DNA of 64,000 bases from Ruminiclostridium sp. (lineage in GTDB: Bacteria > Bacillota > Clostridia > Oscillospirales > Ruminococcaceae). This document shows, piece after piece, positions 55,299 to 63,730 of this stretch. How positions within the stretch are numbered: position 1 is the first letter of the stretch; the number at the start of each line of letters is the position of its first letter. The position numbers and the translations under genes are program-made. The DNA lies in the NCBI GenBank assembly GCA_017942025.1, contig JAGAVH010000016.1:1-64000 (forward strand), in the 5' to 3' direction. The notes under the pieces were generated by a model. The model did not search any database. It saw nothing but the letters and a program-made list of their open reading frames with translations, and was not told where the DNA came from.

Positions 55299-55988
55299 AT
55301 GGGATTTTCGGATAATCTTAAGGAAATACGAAATAAGAGGAATATCACACAGGAGCAATTAGCCGAGCTTTTATCCGTTTCAAGACAAACCGTTTCAAAA
55401 TGGGAATCAGGAATAGGCTATCCTGAAACGGAAAAACTTTTACTTTTAGCTAAAGAGCTTAACGTATCATTGGATTATTTGTTTTCAGAAAGATGTAATA
55501 TGGTTCGTCCCGAATCGTTGAAAAGGGTGTCTAAAATCGATACTTATCTCAATTGTGCAGAGGTTTTTGCATACAGAAGCACCTGCATAAAGCGTAAATA
55601 TGGTGCAGTTATAGTAAAAGACGACGTGGTTATTTCTACCGGCTATAACGGAGCTCCAAGAGGATTTGAAAGTTGTATTGACACAGGCAGTTGTCCGAGG
55701 ATGGACAGAAATATGCATCAGGGTGAAGGCTATGGTATATGCAGGGCAATCCACGCCGAAGCGAACGCCTTACTCAATTGCTCAAGACAGCAAACGATCG
55801 ACGCGGATATTTATATAGTCGGTATCAACCCCGGTGATAATTCCATTCACGAAGCAAGACCTTGCCCGGTGTGCGCAAGAAGTATTATTCAGGCGGGAAT
55901 ACGAAACGTGTATCTGCGTGTAGGCGAAGGTGCCGATAATTATATAGTAATACCCGCAAAGGATTTAAAATGGGTGCAGGAGGTATAA
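55299..55988 (+). CDS. HTH regulator fused to a dCMP deaminase domain
   Basis: 229 residues. N-terminal XRE-type helix-turn-helix (about 1-65: ITQEQLAELLSVSRQTVSKW), then a deoxycytidylate deaminase domain (about 80-229) with the zinc motif CRAIHAEANAL and RPCPVCARSII, and the NGAPRGFESC substrate loop. The fused HTH could bind its own promoter in response to nucleotide pools. It is separated from the MazG gene by one base. AATCGGAGG lies upstream. Confidence 0.88.
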   Translation: MGFSDNLKEIRNKRNITQEQLAELLSVSRQTVSKWESGIGYPETEKLLLLAKELNVSLDYLFSERCNMVRPESLKRVSKIDTYLNCAEVFAYRSTCIKRKYGAVIVKDDVVISTGYNGAPRGFESCIDTGSCPRMDRNMHQGEGYGICRAIHAEANALLNCSRQQTIDADIYIVGINPGDNSIHEARPCPVCARSIIQAGIRNVYLRVGEGADNYIVIPAKDLKWVQEV

Positions 55989-55989
55989 A

Positions 55990-56310
55990 ATGACTGTAAA
56001 CGAATATCAGAAGCTTGCAATGGCAACCCTGAATCCTGAGCTTTGCAAAAAGGACGTGCTTATAAACAGCGTAATGGGTTTATGCGGTGAGTCAGGCGAA
56101 GCAATCGATATAGTAAAGAAATGGCTTGCGCAAGGTCACGAGCTTGATAAAAAGCATTTAGCCGAGGAGCTTGGAGATATAGCCTGGTATCTTGCAGAGG
56201 CGGCTACAGCTCTGGATTTACCGCTGGAAGAAATTCTGCAGGCTAATATAGATAAGTTAAAACGAAGATACCCGAAGGGTTTTGAAACAGAAAAATCGCA
56301 GAACAGATAA
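55990..56310 (+). CDS. MazG-like nucleotide pyrophosphohydrolase
   Basis: 106 residues. The metal-binding motif GLCGESGEAID and the second acidic motif EELGDIAWYLAE, two to three residues apart from the family pattern ExxE...ExxD, define a MazG-type enzyme. It hydrolyses (d)NTPs to monophosphates. Paired with the dCMP deaminase fusion one base upstream. Confidence 0.88.
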   Translation: MTVNEYQKLAMATLNPELCKKDVLINSVMGLCGESGEAIDIVKKWLAQGHELDKKHLAEELGDIAWYLAEAATALDLPLEEILQANIDKLKRRYPKGFETEKSQNR

Positions 56311-56322
56311 AAGAGGGAAGTT

Positions 56323-57015
56323 ATGAGCTATAAAGTAATAGTTTTCGACATAGGCGGAACGCTTATGGAATACAAGAATATGCCGCTTTCGTGGCTGGAT
56401 TTTTACAAGGACGGTTTCCGTTATGTTTGTAGCGAGCTTTCGCTGAACGTAACCGAAAATGATATAGACAAATCCTTTGAGGTGCTTAAAAGCTATAATC
56501 CCCGTATCAATCCTCGTGAGAGTGATGTTACTCCCGAAGTGATTTTCAGTGAGGCTACGGCTCATTGGCAAGGAAAATTTGAGCTTTCCGATGTAATAAA
56601 CAAATTTTATGAATCGATGAATCTGACAGCGTATATCTACCCCGAAACTCTTGATTTCCTGGACAAGCTGAAAGCGGAGGGCTACAAAATAGCGGCTCTG
56701 ACCGATGTAGCAATCGGAATGCCCGATGAACTGCACAAGAGCTATTTTCCCGAACTGCTGCCTTACTTTGATATGTATGTTTCGTCAATCTCTTGCGGTT
56801 ATCGCAAGCCTAACCCAAAAGGGCTTTCGGACATTGCAGAGAATTTCGGTGTTACCTCTTATGAAATGATTATGATAGGCGATGAAGAAAAAGATATTAA
56901 AACTGCAAAGAGGTTTGGCTGTAAGTCCGTTCTGATTGACAGACGGGACAGAAACGCTGATTTAGGGCAGGATTATACGGTTACGGATTTGAATGGACTT
57001 TGGGAGATACTATAA
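56323..57015 (+). CDS. HAD-family hydrolase
   Basis: 230 residues. Motif I IVFDIGGTLMEY (Gly at the second Asp position), motif II AALTDVA, CGYRKPNPKGL and motif IV MIGDEEKDIKTA. The TGA-ATG junction with the Nudix gene is immediate. Substrate unknown. Confidence 0.78.
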   Translation: MSYKVIVFDIGGTLMEYKNMPLSWLDFYKDGFRYVCSELSLNVTENDIDKSFEVLKSYNPRINPRESDVTPEVIFSEATAHWQGKFELSDVINKFYESMNLTAYIYPETLDFLDKLKAEGYKIAALTDVAIGMPDELHKSYFPELLPYFDMYVSSISCGYRKPNPKGLSDIAENFGVTSYEMIMIGDEEKDIKTAKRFGCKSVLIDRRDRNADLGQDYTVTDLNGLWEIL

Positions 57016-57494
57016 TGAATATTAACTTTTGCACACAATGCGGCAAACCGCTTACATACAAGACAATCGGTGATGAGGGCGAACAGAAATATTGCGAATG
57101 TTGCAACAAATTCTATTTTGATAATCCTGCAAGCTGCGTACTTATTGCAATTATCAACGAAAATAATCAGGTACTTCTGCTGAAACAGAATTATATTTCA
57201 ACTAAGAATTACACGCTCTGCTCTGGCTATCTGAAAAAGGGCGATACCCTTGAAGAAACAGGACAGCGTGTGATATCCTGCGAATATGTTCAAAGCTATT
57301 ATTTTGCACCTAAAAATCTGATTATGACGGGCTTCATCGCTTATGTCAAGGCGAGCGAGTTCGGCAGTTCTAACGAAGTTGATGGTCTTATGTGGGTCGA
57401 TTTGGATAAGGCTGTGACAATGGTGGAGAGGGAGAATAATTATTCGGGTGTGCATCTGGATAATTGTATTGAGATATTAAAAAGAACGCTTTAA
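57015..57494 (+). CDS. Nudix-like protein with zinc ribbon and missing catalytic helix
   Basis: 159 residues from the ATG at 57015. N-terminal zinc ribbon (CTQCGKPL, CECC), then a Nudix fold. The Nudix box should read G-x5-E-x7-REUxEExGU, but here GYLKKGDTLEETGQRVISCE runs directly from the loop into the strand that normally follows the catalytic helix. The RExxEE residues are absent. The rest (YVQSYYF, LIMTGFIAYV) fits the family. It probably lacks hydrolase activity. Confidence 0.75.
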   Translation: MNINFCTQCGKPLTYKTIGDEGEQKYCECCNKFYFDNPASCVLIAIINENNQVLLLKQNYISTKNYTLCSGYLKKGDTLEETGQRVISCEYVQSYYFAPKNLIMTGFIAYVKASEFGSSNEVDGLMWVDLDKAVTMVERENNYSGVHLDNCIEILKRTL

Positions 57495-57566
57495 TTTGTG
57501 ACATTAAGAAAACGATTTATTTTTTTAAAAAATTTTATAGAAATCAGAATAGATGAGCAATAAATA

Positions 57567-57609
57567 AAACCCCGCAAAAAGCCTTAAATTTGGCTTTACA
57601 GCGGGGTTT
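57567..57609. terminator. bidirectional terminator
   Basis: Outer stem AAACCCCGC/GCGGGGTTT with an inner AAGCC/GGCTT helix, between the Nudix gene (plus) and the recombinase gene (minus). Confidence 0.85.
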
Positions 57610-57642
57610 GTTGTTGTTGAGATGAACGTAAAAGGGAAGTGG

Positions 57643-58728
57643 TCAGGATTCTTTTTTATCCTTCTTTTTTCTCTTTTTCTGTTGTTCTTCAAGCTCCTCG
57701 GGAGTCGGCGCAGTTTCAATTTCAAGTCTTTGACTTATAGGATTATTATTCATTGCATCACGGAGCTGTTGGTTTACAACGTGAGTGTAGATCTGCGTTG
57801 TATTGAGATTTTCGTGACCTAAAACCTCCTTTAAAACTCGAACATCAACGCCGTTCTGATACATTAGCGTTGCGGCGGTGTGTCTTAACTTATGTACGGA
57901 AATTCCTTTGCCGGAAAGCCCGCAGGCTTTGAGTCTGGCTTCGATAATCTGCTCAACACGTCGATTTGATATACGTCTGTATTGCTTACTTATAAACATT
58001 GCATTTTCGCCCTTGGTTTGAGGTCGCAATTTCGTATAATTTCTAAGTGCCATAACACATTGGTCATTAAGATAGACAATTCTTTCTTTACTACCTTTAC
58101 CAAGTACCTTTATAGAATAGTAAATTTCCTTATTTCCGCTCTGAAAATCAACGTTTTCTATCACGTCGTTAAGATTGATACCCACAAGCTCGCTAAGTCG
58201 CATACCACAGTTTATAAAAAGAACTGTCATAGCAAAATCCCTGTAATCCTGCCAATCCTTCATATCCGGAAAACCATGTCTTAGTAGCTGTTCGCTTTCA
58301 GATAACGTCAAATGTTTTGGAAGCGCATTCTTCGGCGATGGAAGTTCTAAATTGAGCATAGGGCTTGCTTTGTACCAGCCTTTGTTATTTGTAAGGTACT
58401 TGTAAAACTGTCTGAGTGCCACAGCTTTTCTTGTGCGGGCTTTAGCCTGATTGCTACGCTCATTGATTGTAAAGCTTAAAAATTCCAGAGCGTCGTTAAG
58501 AGTAACGTTTCGTATATAATTTTCGCCAAGATCAGCAATTTCAATTTCAGAAAAATCAGTATCATCAGGAACAAGCTTATTCTTGATTTTAAGAAATCTC
58601 ATAAAGAGTCTTATGTCGCTGTAATAATTAATAATAGTAAGCTGTGAACGATTTTTTATAGTACCTAAATAATTGATATATTCCTTTAAACATTCAGGTG
58701 CATCTGCATAATCCTTTATATTTGCCAT
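57643..58728 (-). CDS. tyrosine recombinase, XerC/XerD-like
   Basis: 361 residues. N-terminal SAM-like core-binding domain (about 15-125), catalytic domain about 150-335 with Arg in NCGMRLSELVGI, His-x-x-Arg in HKLRHTAATLMYQNG, His in LGHENLNTTQ and the nucleophile Tyr in IYTHV. The C-terminal tail is Glu/Lys-rich. It is followed upstream by an inverted repeat of dif-like layout. It could be the chromosomal Xer or a dedicated cassette recombinase. Confidence 0.9.
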   Translation of the reverse strand: MANIKDYADAPECLKEYINYLGTIKNRSQLTIINYYSDIRLFMRFLKIKNKLVPDDTDFSEIEIADLGENYIRNVTLNDALEFLSFTINERSNQAKARTRKAVALRQFYKYLTNNKGWYKASPMLNLELPSPKNALPKHLTLSESEQLLRHGFPDMKDWQDYRDFAMTVLFINCGMRLSELVGINLNDVIENVDFQSGNKEIYYSIKVLGKGSKERIVYLNDQCVMALRNYTKLRPQTKGENAMFISKQYRRISNRRVEQIIEARLKACGLSGKGISVHKLRHTAATLMYQNGVDVRVLKEVLGHENLNTTQIYTHVVNQQLRDAMNNNPISQRLEIETAPTPEELEEQQKKRKKKDKKES

Positions 58729-58742
58729 TTTTCCTCCCCTCT

Positions 58743-58770
58743 ATTTCGCAAAATATTTATTTTACGCAAT
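58743..58770. repeat. dif-like inverted repeat upstream of the recombinase
   Basis: ATTTCGCAAAA (58743-58753), a 6-base spacer TATTTA, and TTTTACGCAAT (58760-58770). Nine of eleven arm positions pair, and the 11-6-11 layout is that of a Xer core site. It lies 15 bases from the recombinase ATG, so it could also be an operator. Confidence 0.5.
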
Positions 58771-58816
58771 TAGGTGTAAATTTCTGTCAGTTAATATTGT
58801 CCTCTTTCCTATTATA

Positions 58817-59155
58817 TCACGGTTTCGTGAGATTTTCAAGGAGCTTTTCTATTCTGTCCAGTCTTTCTAATAATGTCTGCATTTGTGTTTTCTTGCGGTA
58901 TCTTCTGACTACTGTGTAATATTCTCGTCTTGGTATTTGTGCAGGTACAAAGAAATCACAGCCATCTAAGGGTTTCTTTTCTGTACCGAAAGACATATTA
59001 CAAAAATGACATCTGGATGTTATCCAGTCCTTACAACGCTTTTCCTGTCGCTTTATATGTGGGCAGTCTGTATTGTAGCAATACAGACACACACATTTCG
59101 TACACGGAAGTCCTGCTGTTAAGCGTAAGCCGTAAACTGTCGGAAAATCTGGCAT
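58817..59155 (-). CDS. Cys-rich, probably zinc-binding small protein
   Basis: 112 residues with many Cys and His in the first 70 (CTKCVCLYCYNTDCPH, CKDWITSRCHFC), which look like two zinc-binding knuckles, and a C-terminal coiled-coil-like helix (TLLERLDRIEKLLENL). I do not recognise a family. It precedes the recombinase in the same direction. Confidence 0.6.
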   Translation of the reverse strand: MPDFPTVYGLRLTAGLPCTKCVCLYCYNTDCPHIKRQEKRCKDWITSRCHFCNMSFGTEKKPLDGCDFFVPAQIPRREYYTVVRRYRKKTQMQTLLERLDRIEKLLENLTKP

Positions 59156-59193
59156 AATAAATTACCTCATAATTCGTATAGTATAAATTTTAA

Positions 59194-59222
59194 TTTCGTA
59201 AAACTAAAATTATAACGAAATA
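59194..59222. repeat. second inverted repeat with the same arm sequence
   Basis: ATTTCGTAAAA (59194-59204), 7-base spacer, TATAACGAAAT (59212-59222). The left arm matches the 58743 site (ATTTCGCAAAA) at 10 of 11 bases in the same orientation, so the two sites flank the Cys-rich gene. Confidence 0.45.
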
Positions 59223-59226
59223 AAAC

Positions 59227-59249
59227 GACCTGCTCTGCACAGGTCGTAA
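59227..59249 (-). terminator. terminator of the cyclophilin lipoprotein gene
   Basis: Stem ACGACCTG/CAGGTCGT with a 7-base loop; on the minus strand it is followed by TTTTATTT. Confidence 0.85.
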
Positions 59250-59255
59250 TTTTTA

Positions 59256-60107
59256 TTAATATACCTTAATTTCAATCTTATCGATTATAATATCTTCTAC
59301 CGGCTTGCTTATTTCAGTTCCGCCCATCTTGTCATTTACTTCAAGCTCTACTGCTGCAATCTTGTCGATTACATCGAATCCGTCTACAGTATGACCGAAT
59401 ACTGTATAATTACCGTCAAGTGAAGGTGTTCCGCCTACTTCCTTGTACTTTGCAATGATTTCATCATTGTAGTTCTGGATAAATGCCTTCATATTCTGGT
59501 AAGTCTTCAGCTGATTGTAATAGTACTTGTATTCATTTGTGGTCTTATCACCTTCAAGCTGCTTTACAATACCTTCGCAAGTCTTTATGTTGTTGTCCAT
59601 TACGCTTACGCTGTACTGTGTAACATCCTGAGATTTCTTATTGTTTACAATATAGAACTGTGTAGAGTTCTTGCCAAGTGCGTTTGCGTAACAGAAAGCA
59701 CCGTAGAAATGACGCATATTGTAATTTGTTTCGATTGTGAACTGCTCGTAGTTGGAATCTTCCTCTGCAGCGCCTGCCTGCGCCATAAAGTCAGCCATAA
59801 CTCTGTGGAATATCTTTCCGTTAAAGAAGCCCTCCCCTACTAACTTTTCGAATACCTCTACACCCTTAGGTGCTACGTCGGGGAATAATTTGATGGTGAT
59901 ATCGCCGAAATCCTTAACGGAGATTACTGCATACTTATCGCCTTTTTCCAGCTTTACTTCACCTACATTACCCTGAATCTGCTTTGAAGGGTTGTTTTCT
60001 ACGTAGGTTACGCCCGATTCTACAGGCTCGTTGTTTTCGGCAGTGCATCCGCCTACTGCACACATTGTCGCCACGCATAATACTGCGGCTAAAATTTTCT
60101 TAAACAT
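59256..60107 (-). CDS. cyclophilin-type peptidyl-prolyl isomerase lipoprotein
   Basis: 283 residues. Lipoprotein signal with lipobox VGGC (Cys about 20). Cyclophilin domain begins at about 65 (FFNGKIFHRVMADFMAQAG, NSTQFYIVNN-like stretch), interrupted by a helical insertion (about 165-225) before FGHTVDGFDVIDKI. It would assist folding of exported proteins at the outer face of the membrane. It is a single gene with its own promoter and terminator. Confidence 0.88.
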   Translation of the reverse strand: MFKKILAAVLCVATMCAVGGCTAENNEPVESGVTYVENNPSKQIQGNVGEVKLEKGDKYAVISVKDFGDITIKLFPDVAPKGVEVFEKLVGEGFFNGKIFHRVMADFMAQAGAAEEDSNYEQFTIETNYNMRHFYGAFCYANALGKNSTQFYIVNNKKSQDVTQYSVSVMDNNIKTCEGIVKQLEGDKTTNEYKYYYNQLKTYQNMKAFIQNYNDEIIAKYKEVGGTPSLDGNYTVFGHTVDGFDVIDKIAAVELEVNDKMGGTEISKPVEDIIIDKIEIKVY

Positions 60108-60161
60108 TTTTGTTTTCCTTTCTTTTGATTGTTGTAGTTATATCACAACGCTAATATATGT

Positions 60162-60190
60162 ATTTTACCATATCGTAGCATAAAAATCAA
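60162..60190 (-). promoter_or_regulatory. promoter of the cyclophilin gene
   Basis: Minus strand TTGATT (60185-60190), 17 bases, TAAAAT (60162-60167). Confidence 0.6.
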
Positions 60191-60243
60191 TCTATTTTAG
60201 AAATTTCATTTGTTTATCATAAAATTAAGCCGAAATATAAAAA

Positions 60244-60269
60244 ATAAGCTCCCCTTTCGGAGAGCTTAT
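60244..60269 (-). terminator. terminator of gapA
   Basis: Stem ATAAGCTC/GAGCTTAT with an inner CC/GG pair; on the minus strand it is followed by TTTTTTAT. Confidence 0.85.
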
Positions 60270-60292
60270 CGTTAACATCAGTAATTCGAGAA

Positions 60293-61327
60293 TTAAAGTT
60301 CTGCAAAGTACTTGATTGTTCTTACCATCTGAGATGTGTAAGAGTTTTCGTTGTCGTACCAGGAAACAACCTGTACTTCGTAAAGATCATCAGCGATCTT
60401 AGCTACCATTGTCTGTGTAGCATCAAAGAGTGAGCCGTATGTCATACCGATAACGTCGGAAGATACGATCTGTTCTTCGTTGTAGCCGTAGGAAGCAGAA
60501 GCAGCAGCCTTCATAGCAGCGTTGATGCCTTCCTTAGTAACGTCTGTACCCTTAACTACAGCTGTAAGGATTGTTGTAGAACCTGTAGGAACAGGAACTC
60601 TCTGTGCAGAACCGATGAGCTTGCCGTTGAGTTCAGGAATTACAAGACCGATAGCCTTAGCAGCACCTGTAGAGTTAGGAACGATGTTAGCAGCACCAGC
60701 TCTTGCTCTTCTGAGGTCACCCTTTCTGTGAGGACCGTCGAGGATCATCTGGTCGCCTGTGTAAGCGTGGATTGTGCTCATGATACCGCTCTGGATAGGT
60801 GCATAATCGTTAAGAGCCTTAGCCATAGGAGCGAGGCAGTTTGTTGTGCAGGATGCAGCAGAAATGATTGTGTCATCCTTTGTAAGTGTGTTCTCGTTAA
60901 CGGAGAATACGATTGTAGGAAGATCGTTACCTGCAGGAGCAGAAATTACAACCTTCTTAGCGCCGGCAGTGATGTGAGCCTGTGACTTTTCCTTAGAGCA
61001 GTAGAAACCTGTGCATTCGAGAACTACGTCTACATCAAGAGCCTTCCAAGGAAGATCAGCAGCATTAGCCATAGCATAAATCTTAAGTGTCTTGCCGTCA
61101 ACTGTGATTGTACCAGCTTCGTCATCTGCAGATACTGTGTGAAGGTTTTCACCCATCTTACCACAGTAACCACCCTGTGCTGTATCATACTTTAAAAGAT
61201 GAGCAAGCATTGAGGGCTTTGTAAGGTCGTTGATTGCAACTACCTCATAACCTTCTGCACCAAACATCTGTCTGAATGCAAGACGACCGATACGGCCAAA
61301 ACCATTAATAGCAACTTTTACGGACAT
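60293..61327 (-). CDS. gapA: glyceraldehyde-3-phosphate dehydrogenase
   Basis: 344 residues, usual length. NAD-binding [12 protein letters not shown], the catalytic Cys in [12 protein letters not shown], and [11 protein letters not shown], plus WYDNENSY at the C-terminus. Glycolytic enzyme using NAD. Monocistronic, with a consensus promoter, TAGGAGG ribosome binding site and terminator. Codon use is highly biased, as expected for strong expression. Confidence 0.97.
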   Translation of the reverse strand: MSVKVAINGFGRIGRLAFRQMFGAEGYEVVAINDLTKPSMLAHLLKYDTAQGGYCGKMGENLHTVSADDEAGTITVDGKTLKIYAMANAADLPWKALDVDVVLECTGFYCSKEKSQAHITAGAKKVVISAPAGNDLPTIVFSVNENTLTKDDTIISAASCTTNCLAPMAKALNDYAPIQSGIMSTIHAYTGDQMILDGPHRKGDLRRARAGAANIVPNSTGAAKAIGLVIPELNGKLIGSAQRVPVPTGSTTILTAVVKGTDVTKEGINAAMKAAASASYGYNEEQIVSSDVIGMTYGSLFDATQTMVAKIADDLYEVQVVSWYDNENSYTSQMVRTIKYFAEL

Positions 61328-61393
61328 TGGAATATTCCTCCTAAAATTTTTTAATTTGCGCTGACGTAAGTCACCGCTAATTTTTACCCTTTT

Positions 61394-61422
61394 ATTATAC
61401 TAAATTTTTAAAATTTTATCAA
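61394..61422 (-). promoter_or_regulatory. promoter of gapA
   Basis: Minus strand TTGATA (61417-61422), 17 bases, TATAAT (61394-61399). Confidence 0.82.
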
Positions 61423-61506
61423 GTGGTTTGACAAAAAAATATCAAAAAATACGATTTAAATAATGTAAACTTTTAATGTCGTTTTTTGTGCAAATTGTAC
61501 AAGCTA

Positions 61507-61535
61507 TTGAAATTTATCTTTTTTTATGATAGAAT
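61507..61535 (+). promoter_or_regulatory. promoter of the HAD fusion gene
   Basis: TTGAAA (61507-61512) and TAGAAT (61530-61535), 17 bases apart, 21 bases upstream of the ATG at 61557. Confidence 0.65.
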
Positions 61536-61556
61536 AAAAAAGTCAGGGGGTTATTT

Positions 61557-63131
61557 ATGAAGCTATATATTACTGATTTAGATGGTACTTTTCTTGATCA
61601 TAAAGCAGAAGTGCCAAGACTTACAGAGGCTGTGATAAATCGAGAAATAAAGAACGGCGTCAATTTTACTTATGCTACTGCCCGTTCTATATATTCGGCT
61701 GAGCCTATAATGAAAAATATAGATATAACTTTACCTGTAATTACACAGAATGGTACTTTTATAGTAGATCCAATAACCAAAAAACAACTTGTAACTCACT
61801 ATTTTAGTGATAAATCAAGAGAATTTCTTATAGATTTTTTTGATGAACATAAAGAATCGCTACTAGTTTATGCGTATTTTGATGGTGAAGAGCATGTAAG
61901 CTGGCTTACTTCCAATATAAATAAGGGTGTAGCAAGATACATAAAGGATCGCGAGGGTGATAAACGCCTCAGACCTTGTGATAACTACTCTTCCCTTTTT
62001 GATGGTGAAATATACTACGTTACCCTTATAATGCCTGAAATGTCAAAAGAAGAGCTGGATTTATATTTTGACAATAAAAATGGATTTGCAAGAAATTATC
62101 AACCTGATACATACGATACAGAGGAATACTGGTACGAGATATACAGAGAGGATGTTTCTAAAGCAAATGCTGTACTGGAACTAAAAAAACTTCTAAACGC
62201 CGATGAAATAATCTGCTTTGGTGATAACGTAAACGACATTTCAATGTTTGACATAGCTGACAGATGTTATGCCGTAAGTAACGCAGTAGATGAGCTTAAA
62301 GCAAAAGCTACAGGAGTAATAAGGAGTAATAACCAAAGCGGTGTCCCCTTATTTGTAGCGGAAGAAAATGCTGTATTGTGGCGATATGACAAAAAGCCCC
62401 TGTATGATACTCCAGATGATGAATTATTTGCAGATTGTATAGCAAAATCCGAAACAGAGCTTTCACCCGACGGTATAGGTACACTTAACGAAAAACAGAT
62501 ACATTCTGTGCTTAAAAGCTACTTTGCCTCTTCCCTTTTTGATAAAGAAATTAAAATTGGTAATTACTATGCCGATCTGGTAACGGAAACAGGCATTGTT
62601 GAAATACAGACGCAAAATTTTAAAAAGCTGATTCCAAAGCTTGGCGTATTCCTGCAAGCTTCCCACGTTACTGTAGTCTATCCTTTTCATAAAAGAACAA
62701 GACTTAATTATTTTGATAAAAAAACAGGTGAGCTTATTAAATCGGGTAATTTTGTTACCCATAAAGATATGACCGATTTTTTTATAGAGCTTTACCGCAT
62801 AAAGCAATATCTTAACAATAAAAATCTGACTATATGTATTGCAAAGCTGGAGGTAGAAAATTTCCGCTATACCGCAAAGGATATGAAAAGAAGGAAAACA
62901 GACCTTAAAAAGACAGTTCCCACAAAACTGGCTGAGCTTATTTACCTTGAAGAGCCTGAAAGCTATCGTATCTTTTTACCCGAGGGCTTACCTGAAATAT
63001 TTACGAAAAAGCAATTTCAGAAGCTCTGCCGTATAAGTGAAAGCTCTATCCTTATAGAAATACTGAAATATATGGGGATAATAGATTTTTACGGCAAGCG
63101 TGGAAATGAGTATATTTACTGTATAAAATAA
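61557..63131 (+). CDS. Cof-type HAD phosphatase fused to a nuclease-like domain
   Basis: 524 residues. N-terminal HAD domain (about 1-265) with motif I TDLDGTFLDHKAEVP, TYATARS and motif IV CFGDNVNDISMFD. From about 290 a second domain reads HSVLKSYFASSLFDKEIKIG, NYYADLVTETGIVEIQTQNF and VTVVYPFHKRTRLNYFDKKT, matching the pattern of a clostridial PD-(D/E)XK-like domain of unknown function (DUF8091-type). The fusion is unusual. Function of the second domain is unknown. Confidence 0.75.
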   Translation: MKLYITDLDGTFLDHKAEVPRLTEAVINREIKNGVNFTYATARSIYSAEPIMKNIDITLPVITQNGTFIVDPITKKQLVTHYFSDKSREFLIDFFDEHKESLLVYAYFDGEEHVSWLTSNINKGVARYIKDREGDKRLRPCDNYSSLFDGEIYYVTLIMPEMSKEELDLYFDNKNGFARNYQPDTYDTEEYWYEIYREDVSKANAVLELKKLLNADEIICFGDNVNDISMFDIADRCYAVSNAVDELKAKATGVIRSNNQSGVPLFVAEENAVLWRYDKKPLYDTPDDELFADCIAKSETELSPDGIGTLNEKQIHSVLKSYFASSLFDKEIKIGNYYADLVTETGIVEIQTQNFKKLIPKLGVFLQASHVTVVYPFHKRTRLNYFDKKTGELIKSGNFVTHKDMTDFFIELYRIKQYLNNKNLTICIAKLEVENFRYTAKDMKRRKTDLKKTVPTKLAELIYLEEPESYRIFLPEGLPEIFTKKQFQKLCRISESSILIEILKYMGIIDFYGKRGNEYIYCIK

Positions 63132-63139
63132 AGAAAATC

Positions 63140-63170
63140 AGCCGCCAAATTGAAATAGGCGGCTTTTTTT
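63140..63170 (+). terminator. terminator of the HAD fusion gene
   Basis: Stem AGCCGCC/GGCGGCT with an 11-base loop, followed by seven Ts. Confidence 0.9.
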
Positions 63171-63246
63171 CAAAAAATTATTAAAAGAATGGGACAAAAA
63201 GGTAAAGAACTTTGTATTGTATTCAGATAGATAAGGAGGAATAATT

Positions 63247-63729
63247 ATGGTACCATTTTCTTCTTCAGATAATTTCGAGGAAATTTACGAAAGAAATGTA
63301 GAAACGATCTATCGTATCTGCTATATTTATCTGAAAAACGTTCAGGACACGCAGGATGCGGTTCAGGATACATTTTTAAAGCTGATTGAAAAAAACGTCA
63401 CGTTTTCTTCAGAAGAACACGAAAAATACTGGCTTATAAAGGTCAGCGTCAACATCTGCAAAAATATGCTTTCCCATTGGAGCAGAAAAAACGTTGAAAT
63501 TGAAAAAGCCAACGTACCTTCTATAAGTAAGGAAACAGATGACATCATCGAAGAAATCTCAAAATTACCCGAAAAGCTTAAAATCGTTGTTTATCTTCAT
63601 TATTACGACGGATATACAAGCGAAGAAATCGGAAAAATGCTACATATCACAGCTTCAGCGGTAAGAAACAGATTACAGCGAGCCAAAGCTATGCTGAAAA
63701 ACATCATTGATGAAGAAAGGAAGGGTTAA
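63247..63729 (+). CDS. ECF-type RNA polymerase sigma factor (third)
   Basis: 160 residues. Region 2 about 10-75 (YERNVETIYRICYIYLKNVQ, DAVQDTFLKL) and region 4 about 105-155 (YYDGYTSEEIGKMLHITASA). It is not a close paralog of the two factors at 39021 and 41813. AAGGAGG lies upstream. A GGGACA element (63191-63196) may be part of its promoter. Confidence 0.9.
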   Translation: MVPFSSSDNFEEIYERNVETIYRICYIYLKNVQDTQDAVQDTFLKLIEKNVTFSSEEHEKYWLIKVSVNICKNMLSHWSRKNVEIEKANVPSISKETDDIIEEISKLPEKLKIVVYLHYYDGYTSEEIGKMLHITASAVRNRLQRAKAMLKNIIDEERKG

Positions 63730-63730
63730 T

